Shown here: positions 9,640 to 22,000 of the stretch, piece after piece
Position numbering within the stretch: position 1 is the stretch's first letter
How the letters are laid out: each line of letters opens with the position of its first letter
Source of the DNA: Ornithodoros turicata
Taxonomy: Eukaryota; Arthropoda; Arachnida; Ixodida; Argasidae
NCBI RefSeq assembly: GCF_037126465.1
Contig: NC_088201.1
Coordinates: forward strand, 23,358,550-23,422,549
DNA: 64,000 nt
Direction: 5' to 3'
Position numbers and translations under genes: made by a program
The notes under the pieces: model-generated
Seen by the model: only the letters and a program-made list of their open reading frames with translations
What the model was told of the DNA's origin: nothing
The model's database searches: none

Positions 9640-11339
9640 TTTTGTAAGGTGCCAGTATACTGATGTATCCTAACAGTGTTTCACAGGTGTCCTGCCGTTC
9701 GATTCTTAATTACGTTATGTTTTGCATTCCGAAACTAGACCGTCACAGCAGTGCAGCGCTGGGGATTGTACTACAGTACGTTTCCCAGCCAAAATTTAAA
9801 TAAGAAACGACTTGAGGTTAACAACAACCATGTATATAATATCCCGTACTGCGTTCTGGACAAAAAAATGTTCCATAAAGAACGGTCCGGGAAAGGATAT
9901 ACTCGCATGGCAGAAAGAGATCGTTCTGCAGAATCACAGCCGTTGTTTTAGCCGTGTATCGGTTTCGTATGATTTATATCAAGCACCGCCGCAGAAAGTG
10001 TCTTTTAGTGAACGACTGCGGTGCTTTGCCTCGCAAATATGGACACACCGAAGCAGCCCAAATACGTTGTGAGCGTGATTTAATTGCTTTACGCAATTAG
10101 AACACGCTCGTTAGGACAGTTAATGAGGTAGTGATGTAAGCTTAATCAATTAAGTTACTTAAAAGTGGTAACACCTCCTTGAGACACAAGATTTACCTCT
10201 TTTTGAAGTACAGCCCTTCTATGTTTGTTTGTTTCTTCCTTCATTTGTTCTGATTATTTGCAGGCGCGGTTGTGCCAAACTGAATGTCCTTCTCGAGTAC
10301 TCACATGCTTTTGCTGAATACAACTGCAGCGTGAGCAAAGCTGCTTAGGAACGGGGCCTGCTACCCAGTGCTGACTTTGTCATGCTTGTTATGTGGAGCA
10401 CGTTCGAAAAAATGCAGCTGCACATCTGAAACTCCAATGAGTATCATCGTCATCTAAAAGAGAGCGCCGTAGCACTGTTGTGAGACCAGACACGCTTTCT
10501 GAATATCTTCTATGGCACCTTCCGCAGTTTGCACAATTTTGTTCAGCATCGAAGTCTCTCATAGGAACCACTTTGCATTAACTGTGACTCCCATCTTACA
10601 TTTTGATGTGCAAGGGCCTTCTTGCACTACACACGTATGGTCTGCAACAGGATAATTGCAGCAGGACGATTTGGAGCTTGAAACAGTTGTGATTTTGTCA
10701 TTTTGGCCCTCGTGTACACCGTCTGTGAAACGTAAACAAAAAAAATCTAACACGATATGCTTTTGTAAAGAAGGTCACTGATGGTGAGTAAAGAGAATAT
10801 ACAAGTTCAAGTTTATTCAACATTTTATATCATACATTATATTATTCAACATTTTATATCAAGTTTATACAACATCAAGTTTATTCAAGTTATTTCTTGC
10901 ACTTATGCGTTTCAGGATACAATGAACGTGCAGGGTGGTCACAAAAGACTACATTTATTGTTTTATGACCTTGCTACAATGACAATATATATTTTAGGAA
11001 TGACAATGGACAGGTACTCTCTCTAAATTTGTAGCACTCAATTTTAGGTTAGAATGAGCAATGAATAGCAACTTCCCTCCTGGTATTTTCTTATATATGA
11101 TGAATTTTGAATTTAATGTGATCAAATATGTGTTAATATAATAATATATATAAGAATATAATATGTGATAAATGAATGTGATCAACAGTAGATGTAAACA
11201 ACACCAGTAGCCAGAGAAGTGCATTCTCAAGAAATAATTTTCTTCTTATAGCATATATGTGCATGCCCTATTAACTGAAACAATTATCACGGTTCTCACG
11301 GTTTTAATTTCTGAGAGTGTACTGTAGAGACGGCTTAGA
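9640..11339. other. No firm gene; minus-strand Cys-containing frame noted
   Basis: At about 10563-10730 a minus-strand open frame follows a pyrimidine-rich stretch ending in CAG and encodes a short peptide with several Cys (CCNYP, PCTSKCK). It could be a terminal exon of a small secreted protein, but there is no signal peptide or partner exon. Bases 10800-10880 hold local ATTTTATATCA-type duplications. Confidence 0.25.
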
Positions 11340-11439
11340 TCTACAACAGTTAATACAAGGTATTATATACTGTGAATCCCATGTTAAAAATTCCATGTGA
11401 CACATACTTTTTGGAGGTGCTGTGGTAATCAAAGTTTGT

Positions 11440-12720
11440 GGGCATTACGCAGATTCTGCACCCATTTCTTGAGTATGTCGAGGCAGCTGTGAAGTAACCT
11501 GCATTGATGATGATTATTCCAATTTTTATGGTGCATCGACAACAAAGGAAATAATACATCAGAACATTGGTTTGGGTGCAACCAGTTAAAAATGAATATG
11601 TTGTTTAATAAATGCATTGGACAAATGTTAAAACATCAGTTTAAAACATGGTTTACAATCCCTGTATCTTCTAAAAATTAAAAAGATGAAAAACTATTCT
11701 AAAAAGAATATGGGGAACTCTTCTAAAAAGAATTATAATTATTATATTGCTGGGTGAAGGAGCCTAAAGTGTAAGGTGTGTTTCTGATGTGAACATGTAA
11801 GAAAATATGCAAAACTGAGAGAGGCTAACCACAGTGCGTGCACTGAGGTTGTTCCTTCCTGTAAAGTAGAAACCAGTGGATGAGGAACGTGATACTTACC
11901 TGTACACCCAGCCGTATCACACTACACAGATTATTCACTGGGTAGCCCTCATGACGAAACCTGTATTGAGAGACCACCCTTAAAAACTGCTTCAAATAGC
12001 ACGACACGCTACAAATTATTACTATCGTAACAAGCTGACGATACAGCTCAGACAAAGGCGTTATTCAAGTCGCGCCACACCACCGTTACGTAGGATTCTT
12101 TGTCACAAATCAAACCAAGGCACAAAACAATACCAATACATGAAAAAAGGTGACAATCGTGGTCTCATTATGACGTAATACCGAACTTGTGCGCGAAGGT
12201 AATTCAAAGAAATGAATGTGGCACTTGCTTCCGCAGAGAACACCATGTACCATGCTAGCAATGCATGCAAAAATGCGCTCGAGTGCTCGCACATATATTG
12301 ATGACAACACTACCTGTGTAGTGTAACGTGTTCTTTCAAGCATATTATGCACTCAAACTGTATTTGCCGCCGGGTAAAATGCAAGTGTGCTCCATTGAAC
12401 GTCGGAAGAGCGATCAAGCAACCTGCATCCAGTGCTCGTTTTGGGCAAAAAAACACTTCATAATGGTCAACTAAATATACAGAATGAACGCCTATTTATT
12501 CCTCGATAAAGAGTGACTCACCTGTATAAATTTAGGCCCTGTAACCTTGCCAGTACGGTTGGTACGACCGTAATTGCAAGAAGTTGCCATGATCGCTGCG
12601 GCGACTGTTGTGAGCACCGTAAGATGGCGGCCGGTTTCTTCACGCTCGCGCTCCCTATCCGCGATCCAGCCTTTTACAATCGAGATCAGTGATCTACACA
12701 CAGTTTTAGCTTTGTATAGG
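11440..12720 (-). other. Candidate spliced transcription unit, function unknown
   Basis: Three splice-flanked segments are ordered on the minus strand. The first ends at 12522 with CAG/GTGAGT, and an ATG at 12590 opens 23 codons. The second spans 11960-11900, flanked by CAATACAG and GTAAGT. The third starts at 11498 after CAATGCAG. A GC-rich stretch with an AAGATGGCGGC motif (YY1-like) lies just upstream, near 12620. ATTAAA on the minus strand near 11303-11308 could be a polyadenylation signal. Joined in the ATG frame, exon 2 stops after four codons, so this is either non-coding, uses another frame or exon, or is a chance alignment of signals. Confidence 0.3.
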
Positions 12721-13219
12721 AGCCATATTAAGGGTCACGTTACGTGAGAAAGCCAATAACTAGGCTCTGCACACGGCACTTTGGAGGCAAGCACGCCTCG
12801 CCAGGCTACGATCACACATCTCCATGAATTCCGAAACTATGCCATGCAGGCAACTGCAAAACCGAAACCGGAAGACTATTAGTGACATCACACAGCTTGC
12901 TCCCATTTCAAGATAGCGCCCCTCCTCTCATTTCTTCCTCTTTCGGCAAAATGAACCAGGTGAGAGGTCGTAATTGCAAATAACTGAATCCAGCGTTCTT
13001 GCAGGCGCTCTACATGTTGCCAATTGATCTCTCAATCTCTCAATTAATTAGTTAACAGCCCTATTTTTAACCCTTTTAATTAATTAAATTGGGGAACTAC
13101 TCTGACTTGCGCAAGACAACTGTCAACAATATGCAGCCGGTTTCATTCACGTGCGAGGTACCAGTTTTTTTTTTTAATGCTTATTATAAGTTACGAAGGA
13201 CACGCTGCATCTTTTTATT
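12720..13219. other. No gene recognised
   Basis: Intergenic DNA with AT-rich stretches (TTAATTAATTAAAT near 13078). No coding or repeat boundary was identified. Confidence 0.5.
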
Positions 13220-14577
13220 CAGGGCGTTTCTTTTTTGCAGATTTTTAATAAGGACACAGTGAGAGCAACACAGATACCGTTTTTGCAGGTGGGTTGTACG
13301 GTCAGGCGGACATAATGTGCAAGGGAGTATATATATGCAACTACCAGATTGACTAACTAGCTAAAAATTAATTTATCAGTTTATAATTAAAGATTTTCAG
13401 GCACAGGATAAGTCTGGAGAATTGGAGGCAGTCATTTTGTAAAGCTATCCCATTAAAACAAATTCTGACAGGCGCACGTACTTTTGAGGTATCTATCGAC
13501 AGATTTTCCAAATCAGCCGAAACCGAAACCAAAAGCAAAGCGGACACCAAGGACCACCTGAAGGAAAACTCCCTATGTGAGGGAGGAATGCGAGTCATCT
13601 ATGTCGCCTAAATGATTTATCTAACCACTTAGCGGCCCAGATAAGCTGCCTTCCCTAGATTGGGGGCTGTCCTCCCGGCGCTCTTTTGCGCTGGGTCTCG
13701 GTTTCGGCTGATGCATGGCACGATCTTGCAATGGATATCGCAAAATACGCGGTCGTTTCGGGATTAAAAAAAAAAAAAAAAAAAGGATGTCTTTAAATAA
13801 TGGCTGTCTTGAATTCCGCAAACCTAGCAATGGCCTGAAAACCATTAATCGAAAAGAGCGACGAAGAAATTTTAGCTAATTAGCAGTGATGGCCAGTAGT
13901 TAACTACATGTAGTTAAACTACTAGTTAAACTACTATTTTAAGTAGTTAACTACAGTAGTTAGGTTACTGAAGGTGCCAACTACTTCTGATTTTGCCGCA
14001 AGCTTTACGGCACGATTGAGCGTCCGACTTTTACCTTGAGCTACTTGTTTGATGAGAACGGAGGTGCAGAGCAATTGTGTCGTGCATGTGTACTAAATCT
14101 TCACTTTTAATGCTTGTCTAGTGAAGCCTCATTTGCTGTGAAATAATTCTGTAACTTAGTTTATCGCGTAGGCACAGAGAGAATCCCGCCGCAAGCTTTG
14201 TATTTGACGATCGTAGCAATGGCTTGAGCCAAAGTTTATTAGTGCTTGTGATTCATATTTAGGTGTCCAAGAACGCTACAAGGGATTGGTGTTGGTGGAC
14301 AACGTTAAGTAATTATAGATGTAGTTAAACTACATTGCAGTAGTTAAAAAAGTAGTTTTAACTACTCCCCTGAAAAGTAGTTGAACTACTAGTTAAACTA
14401 CTCAATCACAAAGTAGTTAGTAGTTATAGTTAAACTACAGTAGAAGTAGTTAGTGGCCATCACTGCTAATTAGTCATCTGGTAGTTACACACTCTGTTGC
14501 ACAGAATGTCCGTCCGCAAAACGCTCAGCAAAAGCGGCATCTATGCTGTCTCGGCGCTTTTTTCTAAAAAAAGAATT
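13220..14577. mobile_element. Long-TIR non-autonomous element (family L), split by hAT insertion
   Basis: Left words such as GGCGGACATAATGTGCA and CAACTACCAGATTGACTAA recur in reverse complement at 14480-14515, across a 582-bp hAT-type insertion. Its sister at 23.3 kb shows the uninterrupted layout. Centrally, CAGCCGAAACC and its complement lead into the arms. The left tip is CAGGGCGTTTC, and the right tip is eroded near 14577. No transposase is encoded. Confidence 0.75.
13884..14465. mobile_element. Non-autonomous hAT-type element, 582 bp
   Basis: Terminal inverted repeats begin CAGTGATGGCC. The target duplication CTAATTAG is a perfect 8 bp (13876-13883 and 14466-14473), the hAT hallmark. 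Both subterminal regions are dense in TAGTTAACTAC-type short palindromes (about 13893-13970 and 14320-14450), which may be transposase binding sites as in other hAT elements (inference). There is no coding capacity. It lies within the right arm of the family L element and is therefore younger. Confidence 0.92.
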
Positions 14578-15010
14578 ATTTAACGATTAAAGACAATCAT
14601 CTCGTACATCACTATATCACAGCAGCATACGTCTAGTACAACATTACCAATATTTTGCTTTACTGGAAGTATATAGGACATCAACATAAACTGAGCAGCA
14701 GGGGAAATTACGTATAGAATGCTTATTGAGTAATGTTTTTAGGTGCAGCTATCTTGTATCCTTCAGTATTCACATGGGAACCCTCCTCGAAAGAAAAGTG
14801 GGAGATATCGCACAGTAATGCATCAAGCAGTTTTGTGTGTGTGTTTGTGTTTGTTGTTAAGAGGCTGTGGAATCAGATTAACGAAGGCTTTTATTGCGCG
14901 ATGGAGATTTCGAAGGTTCGCGCTGTAGATGGGCGATGTCTATGATCCTCCCTCACAATAGATATTGTGATTGTACACATACTTCTCAGGGAACCCTACA
15001 AAATGTAGAA
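14578..15010. other. No gene recognised
   Basis: AT-rich intergenic DNA. A short GT-rich tract lies near 14833-14853. Confidence 0.5.
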
Positions 15011-15080
15011 CAGGGGCCTCAAACTCAAATCGAGTCGCCGGCTGCATTGACCTGAGACCGCATTATGGAGGGCCGCACAG
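15011..15080. mobile_element. hAT-like element end
   Basis: CAGGGGCCTCAAACTCAAAT followed by GGGCCGCA-type wording resembles the widespread terminal sequence of hAT elements, which typically begin CAGGGG(T)GTCAAACTC. Only one end is seen, so it is probably a fragment. Confidence 0.5.
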
Positions 15081-18000
15081 AACAGAAACGCCATACATTA
15101 CACCGCCATTTTATTACCATAAAATACGCGGTGATAAATATTGGACGGAGCATAGAGCATAACTTCACTCCACACAGCAAGAGAAATAAATAAGCTGTGT
15201 TTCCAAACGAGAGCACTGAAAATATGAAAAACGCTTCGGTAAAAATACCTAAATCTCCACAAACGATTCTGACTATGTTCAGGAGCACTGGAATTATCTC
15301 CTGTTTACACACCGTGTTGTTGCCATTACTTACAGTTTCAACTTGGAAAAAGAAATAGAAGAAGCAGAAAGAAAAAGAGGCAGATAACTTTATTGATAAC
15401 TGGATGATTTCGGGCTTTGCTACCTTATTGTGACTCTTGGGCGATGTAGGAAAAAAAATACACAATCCAGTCTGGTAGTAGTGGGAATAACACAATAAGT
15501 TTGTGTTTTTGTGTACATTTGTGTCTTCACCTGATGAAGTGCAGGTTCTGCACGAAAGCTTGTGAATATTAAAGTTTTATTCCAAAGAGTGCTTCATGCC
15601 TTGGACTTACTGTGTTCCCACTTATTGTGACTCCCAAAAAAGTGAAATACAAAGGCCTTTCTATACATAAGCGTTCCGTCTCAATGTTTTTCTTCTCTAA
15701 CTCTCTCTACTCCTTTCAAATTGTTTTGTGGATGATATCAGGACAGGCTGCTGCTTATAAGCTCGTAAACTTATTGTGAGGATTAAGATGAGCCCATCTT
15801 AATCCTCACATTAGTTATATCATTAGTTTTCCAACGTACACTCGAAGACCGGATTGCTGTGACCGTAACTTATTGTTGAGGTTCATGAGCCACAAGTAAG
15901 TACATACGTACTTTGTCAACACAAGTACGTGCTGCCTAACATGGACAAGGGCAGCATCACGCCAAGTAAGGGTAGATACAATGCTTGAGAATCTGGCTTC
16001 ATTCCTCGTACTTCATTACGTTTTTTTGAGAATGCACCTTCCTTCCCTTTGACCCTCCCGGTGAATGACCCTCGTGCCGCGTGTTTGGGACCCCTGTTTT
16101 GGACCGCTACGCTATCTTCGCTATCTTCTACATTGTAGAAGACACCATTGTACAACGTCCGTTTGGAAATAGAAATAGAACGACAACGTCCAACAAAACA
16201 ACGTCCGTTTGGAAATAACTGCAGCACCAGTCCACAGGTGGAGACAGCGACCTGCAAAGTAAAAAGGGGCAGTTTTCGAGTGCTGTTTGACAGGTTTGGC
16301 ACAATAGGGGAGGCTAGGGTGGTGTCCTCATCCAGGCTACAGTGCCCAAGCAGTCACTACGAGCACATCTTGTCGTATGGGCCGTCGTACACCATGCGTT
16401 CGCATTGGGTTGCACTCTATACCCCTGTTCGTACTCAGAACAGAACCGTCGATTGTGCGCTATGCGTCTTCGACTGCTTGTTTCCGGAACGGAAGAAAAA
16501 GATCCTTGGGGAAGAAAATTGGCAGAGGACAATAAGATGTAACGTGTAGATTTTTCAGAGAAAAGTACATACTGTTCTTTCAAAGGCAGAGAAATGTTAC
16601 TTAACAGTCTGAAAAGCCTGTCGAATTGAAGTAAAGGGACAATATGTAAAAAAGTGACGCAGTTGCTTTTATTCTGTTGGTGTGTTTTTTTTAGCGTTAA
16701 GTGTATGTAGCGTAAGTGATTAGCCCCAAAACTGCTTCTGAGCAGCAACTCGTGACAAACCAAAATGACAGGAACAGTCGACATTCTTGGAAATACACGA
16801 GTATGACATGGCAGGATAAAACGTGTAAAAGTTTGGAAAAGGCGGAACGAAATAAACAACGAAGAAATTTAGTTGTCAGTCCTTGTCCTTCTACGGCACC
16901 AGTTGTTAACAAAACCCAAACCAGAACCTAACCTTTTCCCTTTCTTTTTTTTCAATAAACATATACCCCCCCAAACCAGAAAAACTTTGTGAGGTATCCA
17001 GTTGTGTTTATGATCAAGAGACACCAAAAGATGTTGGTGCCTCACACTATACGCGCAACAGTTCAGGTTGTCCATCGAAGTTGTTTGTTTGTTTGATTAA
17101 GGGGTAGGGAAGTTGACTGAGTAGGAGTCAGAGACTGTCGACGGCATCCTCTTATTCGCTTCTACCCAAACCCTTCTCGATAAACTGAAAACATAGCGAG
17201 AAGGGCACAACTTACAACGTTTAGATCAAAAAGGCCTGAAAGGAGTAGACTGAAGCACTGTTGCGACAGGACACCAATGACACAACGAAGCACAACGTAC
17301 TTCAGAACGAGGAGTTTATCCACGGAGCCGTCTCTGTTGACACGTCTGCTGCTGTTTGTTTGCTTTCGCACTTATCCACTCGTCAAAGTATAAACGGCTC
17401 TGATTGTGATGTCTGCTGATTCCTACGCGAATTAGGTTTGTAATGCCGAGAATAACGTTGTTGGAATATATATTCGGTGGTCGCGCGAGCTAATAATTGG
17501 ACGGCGAGACCAGTTGCTCTTTCGCAGGAGGCCTGTCAGCAGCGCCGTTTGTGGCCAGCGTGGAGTGATTGAAAGGATGGGGTTACAAATCCACAACAGG
17601 GGGAAGAGGGGGGGGGGGTAAGTTCTTCGCGGCAAAAGGTTTCGCGTTCACACCACACAGTCTATTATACGTGGGTAAGCAGGTGGGGAAGATTTAAAAC
17701 GGTTCGGGGGGGGGGGGGGGGGAGGGGGATTTTCTAAAGCTCCCGCCTCTCGTTGCCAAGTGGGATTTGTCCAGCTAGTTTGTTTTCATTTCGCGGTCGG
17801 GCTGTTCTAATGATTTTTCTTTTTCACTCGCGTTGGATGCTTTTTGTCATTTTAATTTCCGCTCCCGATCTACTCTAACAAAAGAAAAAGTTATGGTAGC
17901 CGCAGGGAAGGAGAGCTGCCGTATTTGCAGTGCGTCGAGGAAGTGGGAGAATAGAAGTAATACCACAATGCCCCGAGGTTATTTTTTCAGAGAGGAAGCG

Positions 18001-20160
18001 GGCAAAGAATAATAAAATGTCAGTGGGGCAAGGCGACCCACGCTCCATCCCTCCGATCATCAAGTGGTCGCCACTCCAGAGGAAGGAGGAATGTTGATGT
18101 AAGGGGAGCGCGGCCGGAGGAGAGGCTGCTGGGCGACAGGGAAACGTGCGCGACAACAGAACCTGCACAATAAGCAGCAGTAAGGCTCTCTCTCTCTGGA
18201 ACGTTCGCTTCGAGCCGGGCGCTTCTTCACCAACAGCGACCGCAGGTGCACGCACTTCGCGTGCGATGCGCTGAGTTAGCCGCACAAAGTAGATCAGACA
18301 CATGGCTCATGTAATTCTCCCCACATACTTTTGTGGACCACACTATTATGGGAGGGGCACGTTAATGTCGAGGAGGACTTTAATCCTCCGGACACTGTAT
18401 CTTCGAGGCATTGGTTCCTACGAGGTGTGGGTGTGTTCGTATGTTTTAGTGTTTGCGTAGAGTAACACTGAATTGGCGAAATGTACAGGATTACAGGGCA
18501 CGATGTGTTACTCCAAGGCAAAGCATAAATTTGGAATGGTAGCTTATCGCAATTGGAGAGAAAAGCCGTCTGGTACCGTGGACAGATGTCCTCTGTTCAA
18601 TGCCGCGTAGTTCGTCAGCGCCCAGTAGCTGAGGAGCAAAAATAAAATAAAACAGCGAGAAAAAGGCTCACCGTAGCCGAAAGCACGGGATGGCAACAAC
18701 ACAGCATAGATAAAAAAAAATAATTAGAGAGAAGGAGAAATACTGCCCCCTGTTACGGGGGTTCGGAGCATCTCGCACGCGCATTTTCGTTTAAATCATC
18801 TTCAAATTCCTAAACAAAGACGTTTATGTGGCTTACTGAAGACATCGAGACTACTGTGTGATTGCTGCATTAATGTGGCTACTGCAGCCTAGGTGCTCAT
18901 CCTAAATCAAGAGCTCTACTTTGCACCGGCTTCAGTGTATTTAAACTCCTTTTCCATTAAATAGTCCCGAGAAAGAACGAAAAAAAAATTGCAAGGATAA
19001 AATTACCATGAAGCATCATTTAGGAATTCCATTGAGAAGAAATGTTTCCTTCTGCAGAGCGCCACTGAGGAAATAAAAAAGCAAAGAAAAACGCCGCCGC
19101 CAATGCAGCATGAAGCGAAGGCCCGGACTTTGGAAATCGTCCAGTGAGGAACGGTATTTCGGGCTCCTCTTAAACGACTGGATTAAGGCTTTCAACAGCT
19201 GAAGCAGGGCTAGCTTGTCGCAGTCAATTAGCCTGCCTCGCTACAGCAAGCCTGCTGACAACGCGATCGCGTCTCATAAAAGTCATCAAAGGCACAAAAG
19301 GCATTCCTTAAAGGGGTTGTGACACTTCATCCCAAAACATTTTTTTCTCTTCGCCAAACCGGGGGGGGGGGGCACGGACAAAAAGCTGTATGAAGACAGC
19401 TTGAAGTTATGCCGGATAAATAGAAATGATGGTTACTTGTATCAATGTGAACCTGCATTCTAAGTTTTACAGCAAAGGGGGAAATAGACGTGTAGAAAAT
19501 CGGCACCGCGAACACCGAAACACATCCGACGGCGACAGCACGGCGAGCAGCTCCGCCAGTGAGGGGCCACGATAGGGATCACGTGTTTCCGATAACCAAT
19601 AAGTACGCCGGAGGCTCTCTGACGTCAAAGCTAGACGCGCAAATTTATTCGAGGGGTTTATCTCGGCTACACGTAGAAGAATGTTTTTCCCCCTCAGTAC
19701 TATGTCGTGCAGTACAATGCGTGCATCATGTAGTGAGGCACTTATATCAACGTACGTGTCGCAGCCCCTTTGAGGGTCAACCACGTTCATTGTAGTGCTG
19801 CATTCCCAAGACAAATGGAAGTGTACGCACAGCAGCCAGTAAAAGAAAACAGCTATATGTAAGTTGAGCGGCAATGTGAAACACGGAAAGCCAGTCCACA
19901 TTAAATAATGGATACGGCAGTCACTCGTGATTCATATGTGTATGCAATAATGATTCGGCGGGATGTCCGCCCATTCCCAAGGATGAAAAGACTACTCAGG
20001 ACATGGGGTCTCCGCTCCAAGCACACGAAACCGACACAAGACAGCGTTTGCCAGTACCCTGTTCCTTATGTCTTTTATCCTGGGTGTTCTAAAATATTTT
20101 TACAAAACTACGATTTTGGACCTGCACGATAAGCTGACGACAGAGCTAGATGTGACGTAC
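15081..20160. other. Long stretch without recognised gene
   Basis: About 5 kb with no convincing coding block on either strand. It holds the small hairpin at 15.77 kb, a 20-nt direct repeat (about 16151-16170 and 16199-16218, word ACAACGTCCGTTTGGAAATA), poly-G runs near 17606-17617 and 17705-17722, and another at about 19361-19370. The longest minus-strand frame (16314-16859) shows no domain, and its composition looks random. Confidence 0.5.
15774..15811. repeat. Short near-perfect hairpin
   Basis: GTGAGGATTAAGATG and its exact complement are separated by about four bases. It could be a cruciform or RNA hairpin. There are no element features around it. Confidence 0.7.
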
Positions 20161-20212
20161 GCTGTGTAACGGCGAAAAAGTACGTAGGCGAGCTCCTGAT
20201 GGTTGTGGTAAT

Positions 20213-20327
20213 CCATTACTAGAACCCTGAGATTGGGGAAGAAACGCAGACACGACACGATATGATCTCAGAGATCTTGTCGTCGTGTCTGCGTTTCTTC
20301 CCCCAATCTCAGGGTTCTAGTAATGGG
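20213..20327. repeat. 115-bp foldback with 44-nt arms
   Basis: The left arm begins CCATTACTAGAACCCTGAG and is repeated in reverse complement at the right with one indel, meeting at GATCTCAGAGATC. It looks like a MITE. A 14-nt imperfect direct repeat (GCTRTGTAACG) lies at 20161 and 20328. Confidence 0.85.
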
Positions 20328-20329
20328 CT

Positions 20330-20640
20330 ATGTAACGCCCGTTGTTTCGTCATACTGATTTTAAACGCATTTAAGCCATGCGTATCATCCTTTTCTTTAT
20401 CATCTCCCAATGACATCAAATCATCCTTCTTGCGTCGCCCTATGTGTAAGACGCCATGTGTCTGCAAGCCTTGCCAAAGTGTGGCGCGTTGTAGGACTTC
20501 CCAACTGCCAATCCATCCAACGCATTTGACGTGTATAACTGCAGCTGTGAATTGTGACGAATCCACCGTCGCCCCCCCAAATTTCTCAACGTTTTGCACG
20601 AGTGCAAGCGTGTCTCCGCAGTAAAGAATCTCGCACTTTT
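20330..20640 (-). pseudogene. Possible LINE reverse transcriptase fragment
   Basis: An open frame of about 96 codons resembles by eye the region after the catalytic YADD box of LINE reverse transcriptases. It reads LALVQNVEKFGGAT, then a KC-x-GWIGSW stretch, then GVLHIG, in the spacing at which relatives have KS-x-G and LG motifs. The YADD box itself was not found upstream. The fragment abuts the foldback at 20.2 kb. The assignment is weak and needs a protein profile. Confidence 0.3.
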
Positions 20641-20740
20641 CCGGCTAGGCGTTCGTGTCCTCTCTGTCAGAGTCGCCGGAGACGAATGGCTCTTTCCTGC
20701 TTTCTAACACACGCAGAAGTGATGTATGATTGCTAAAAGA

Positions 20741-21834
20741 ACGTTGTCAGAGACGGGGAGACAAGGCTAAAAGTCACAGATGCAGATTCAACGGGAGAGG
20801 AGGTAAAAGGGATTAGAGACCACTCCCGCTCCACTTGACGGTGTGGGTGGCGCCGCCTGCAGCCCCAGATGTTTTGTCTTTGTGAGAGGACGAGAGCCTG
20901 CGAAATGCATTCACCATAACTGCTGAGCCGCCATTTGTCGTCAGAAATGTCAGAAGTCCCTTCACTTTCACCGAGGAATTTGGTAGCTTTTTCCGCCCAG
21001 GAGAGAACGCTTCTGTACGCGACGAACCCAGAAGGAGGCAGCACGTGCGCACTGCTTTTGCAATTTGTTAGTGGCCGTCAGTGTGGAACTGTGTGCCCGC
21101 AATTGGGTTTCTTTTTTCTTGTTCGCGTCGAACGAAGAGCATTATTTTGGACGGTGCGGCTAGTGCGCCCCAGAGAGGGGGATGAAAGAAGAGAGCCCTG
21201 CATGTAACAATTGATTGGGTAGACGACTAATTTACGAGCGTGGTTCCAGAATAGCGAGGATTTTCCTTCAGCGATGAAAGTTGGCTCAATGAATATTGTG
21301 AGTGTGACTCGTCCAAACATGTTGAAACTTGCAAACCGTTCGGGTTGTGGTGGTGATGATGGAACTGCTTGCCGTTGTGACTCTCGCCTTTACCACCTTA
21401 TCAACCAGTCGTTGTTTGGATGCCCGCGAAAAAAAGTGCAAAGCCCTATTGGCCCTTTTCTGAACCGAATCATTATCAAATTTCTCACAAAAGGGTCAAG
21501 CTTTCAGAGGTTTAACTTGGCGCATTCCATTGTCAGAGCTGGGTTAAAATGTTGCCCCGGGAAGGGGCAAAAGCTGTTCCATTGGCAGAATCGGGGTATG
21601 CGTTGAATGTTCAATTCGCGGAGCAGGGGCAAAAAAATTGCTCCACGGAGCCATAGTTTTTGACCCAGCGATTACCTCAGTGGAACATGATCGAGAAGAG
21701 GAGGCATATGCGCGCGATAAGTGAGGCCGTGATGTTCGTGATTTCTTTTCTTTTTCTTCTTACTCGTGTGTCGCGCAGGTAGTCGTGTGTCTCGTGAACA
21801 GTGTAAACAGTGTGCGTCCCGCTGTGTGTAATTA
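20741..21834. other. No gene recognised
   Basis: Intergenic DNA. Only short open frames without features. Confidence 0.45.
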
Positions 21835-22000
21835 GTGAGTTTTAGCATATCGTACGCTATCGCCGTTGCGTACGTAAGGGATAGCGTTGGTGGTTCTGCG
21901 CACGCGCAAGACACAACCAGAGCTTTGCGCATTGCGCAGAACTACCACGCTATCCCTTACGTACGCAAAGGCCGACAGCGTACGTTATAATAAAACTCAC
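21835..22000. mobile_element. 166-bp foldback MITE with TA flanks
   Basis: Arms of about 75 nt start GTGAGTTTTA, with internal words GCGTACGTAAGGGATAGCG and GGTTCTGCGC repeated in complement. The element is flanked by TA on both sides. It is non-coding. A looser foldback with similar GCGCACGC wording lies at 55.6 kb. Confidence 0.8.

Noticed and set aside
15025..15495. 156-codon minus-strand frame with hydrophobic stretches
   Set aside because: Hydrophobicity follows from AT-rich sequence (poly-Phe from T runs), and it starts inside a hAT-like repeat end.
16314..16859. 181-codon minus-strand open frame
   Set aside because: Composition looks random, no motif is visible, and the region contains a local direct repeat. 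Frames of this length are expected by chance in 64 kb.
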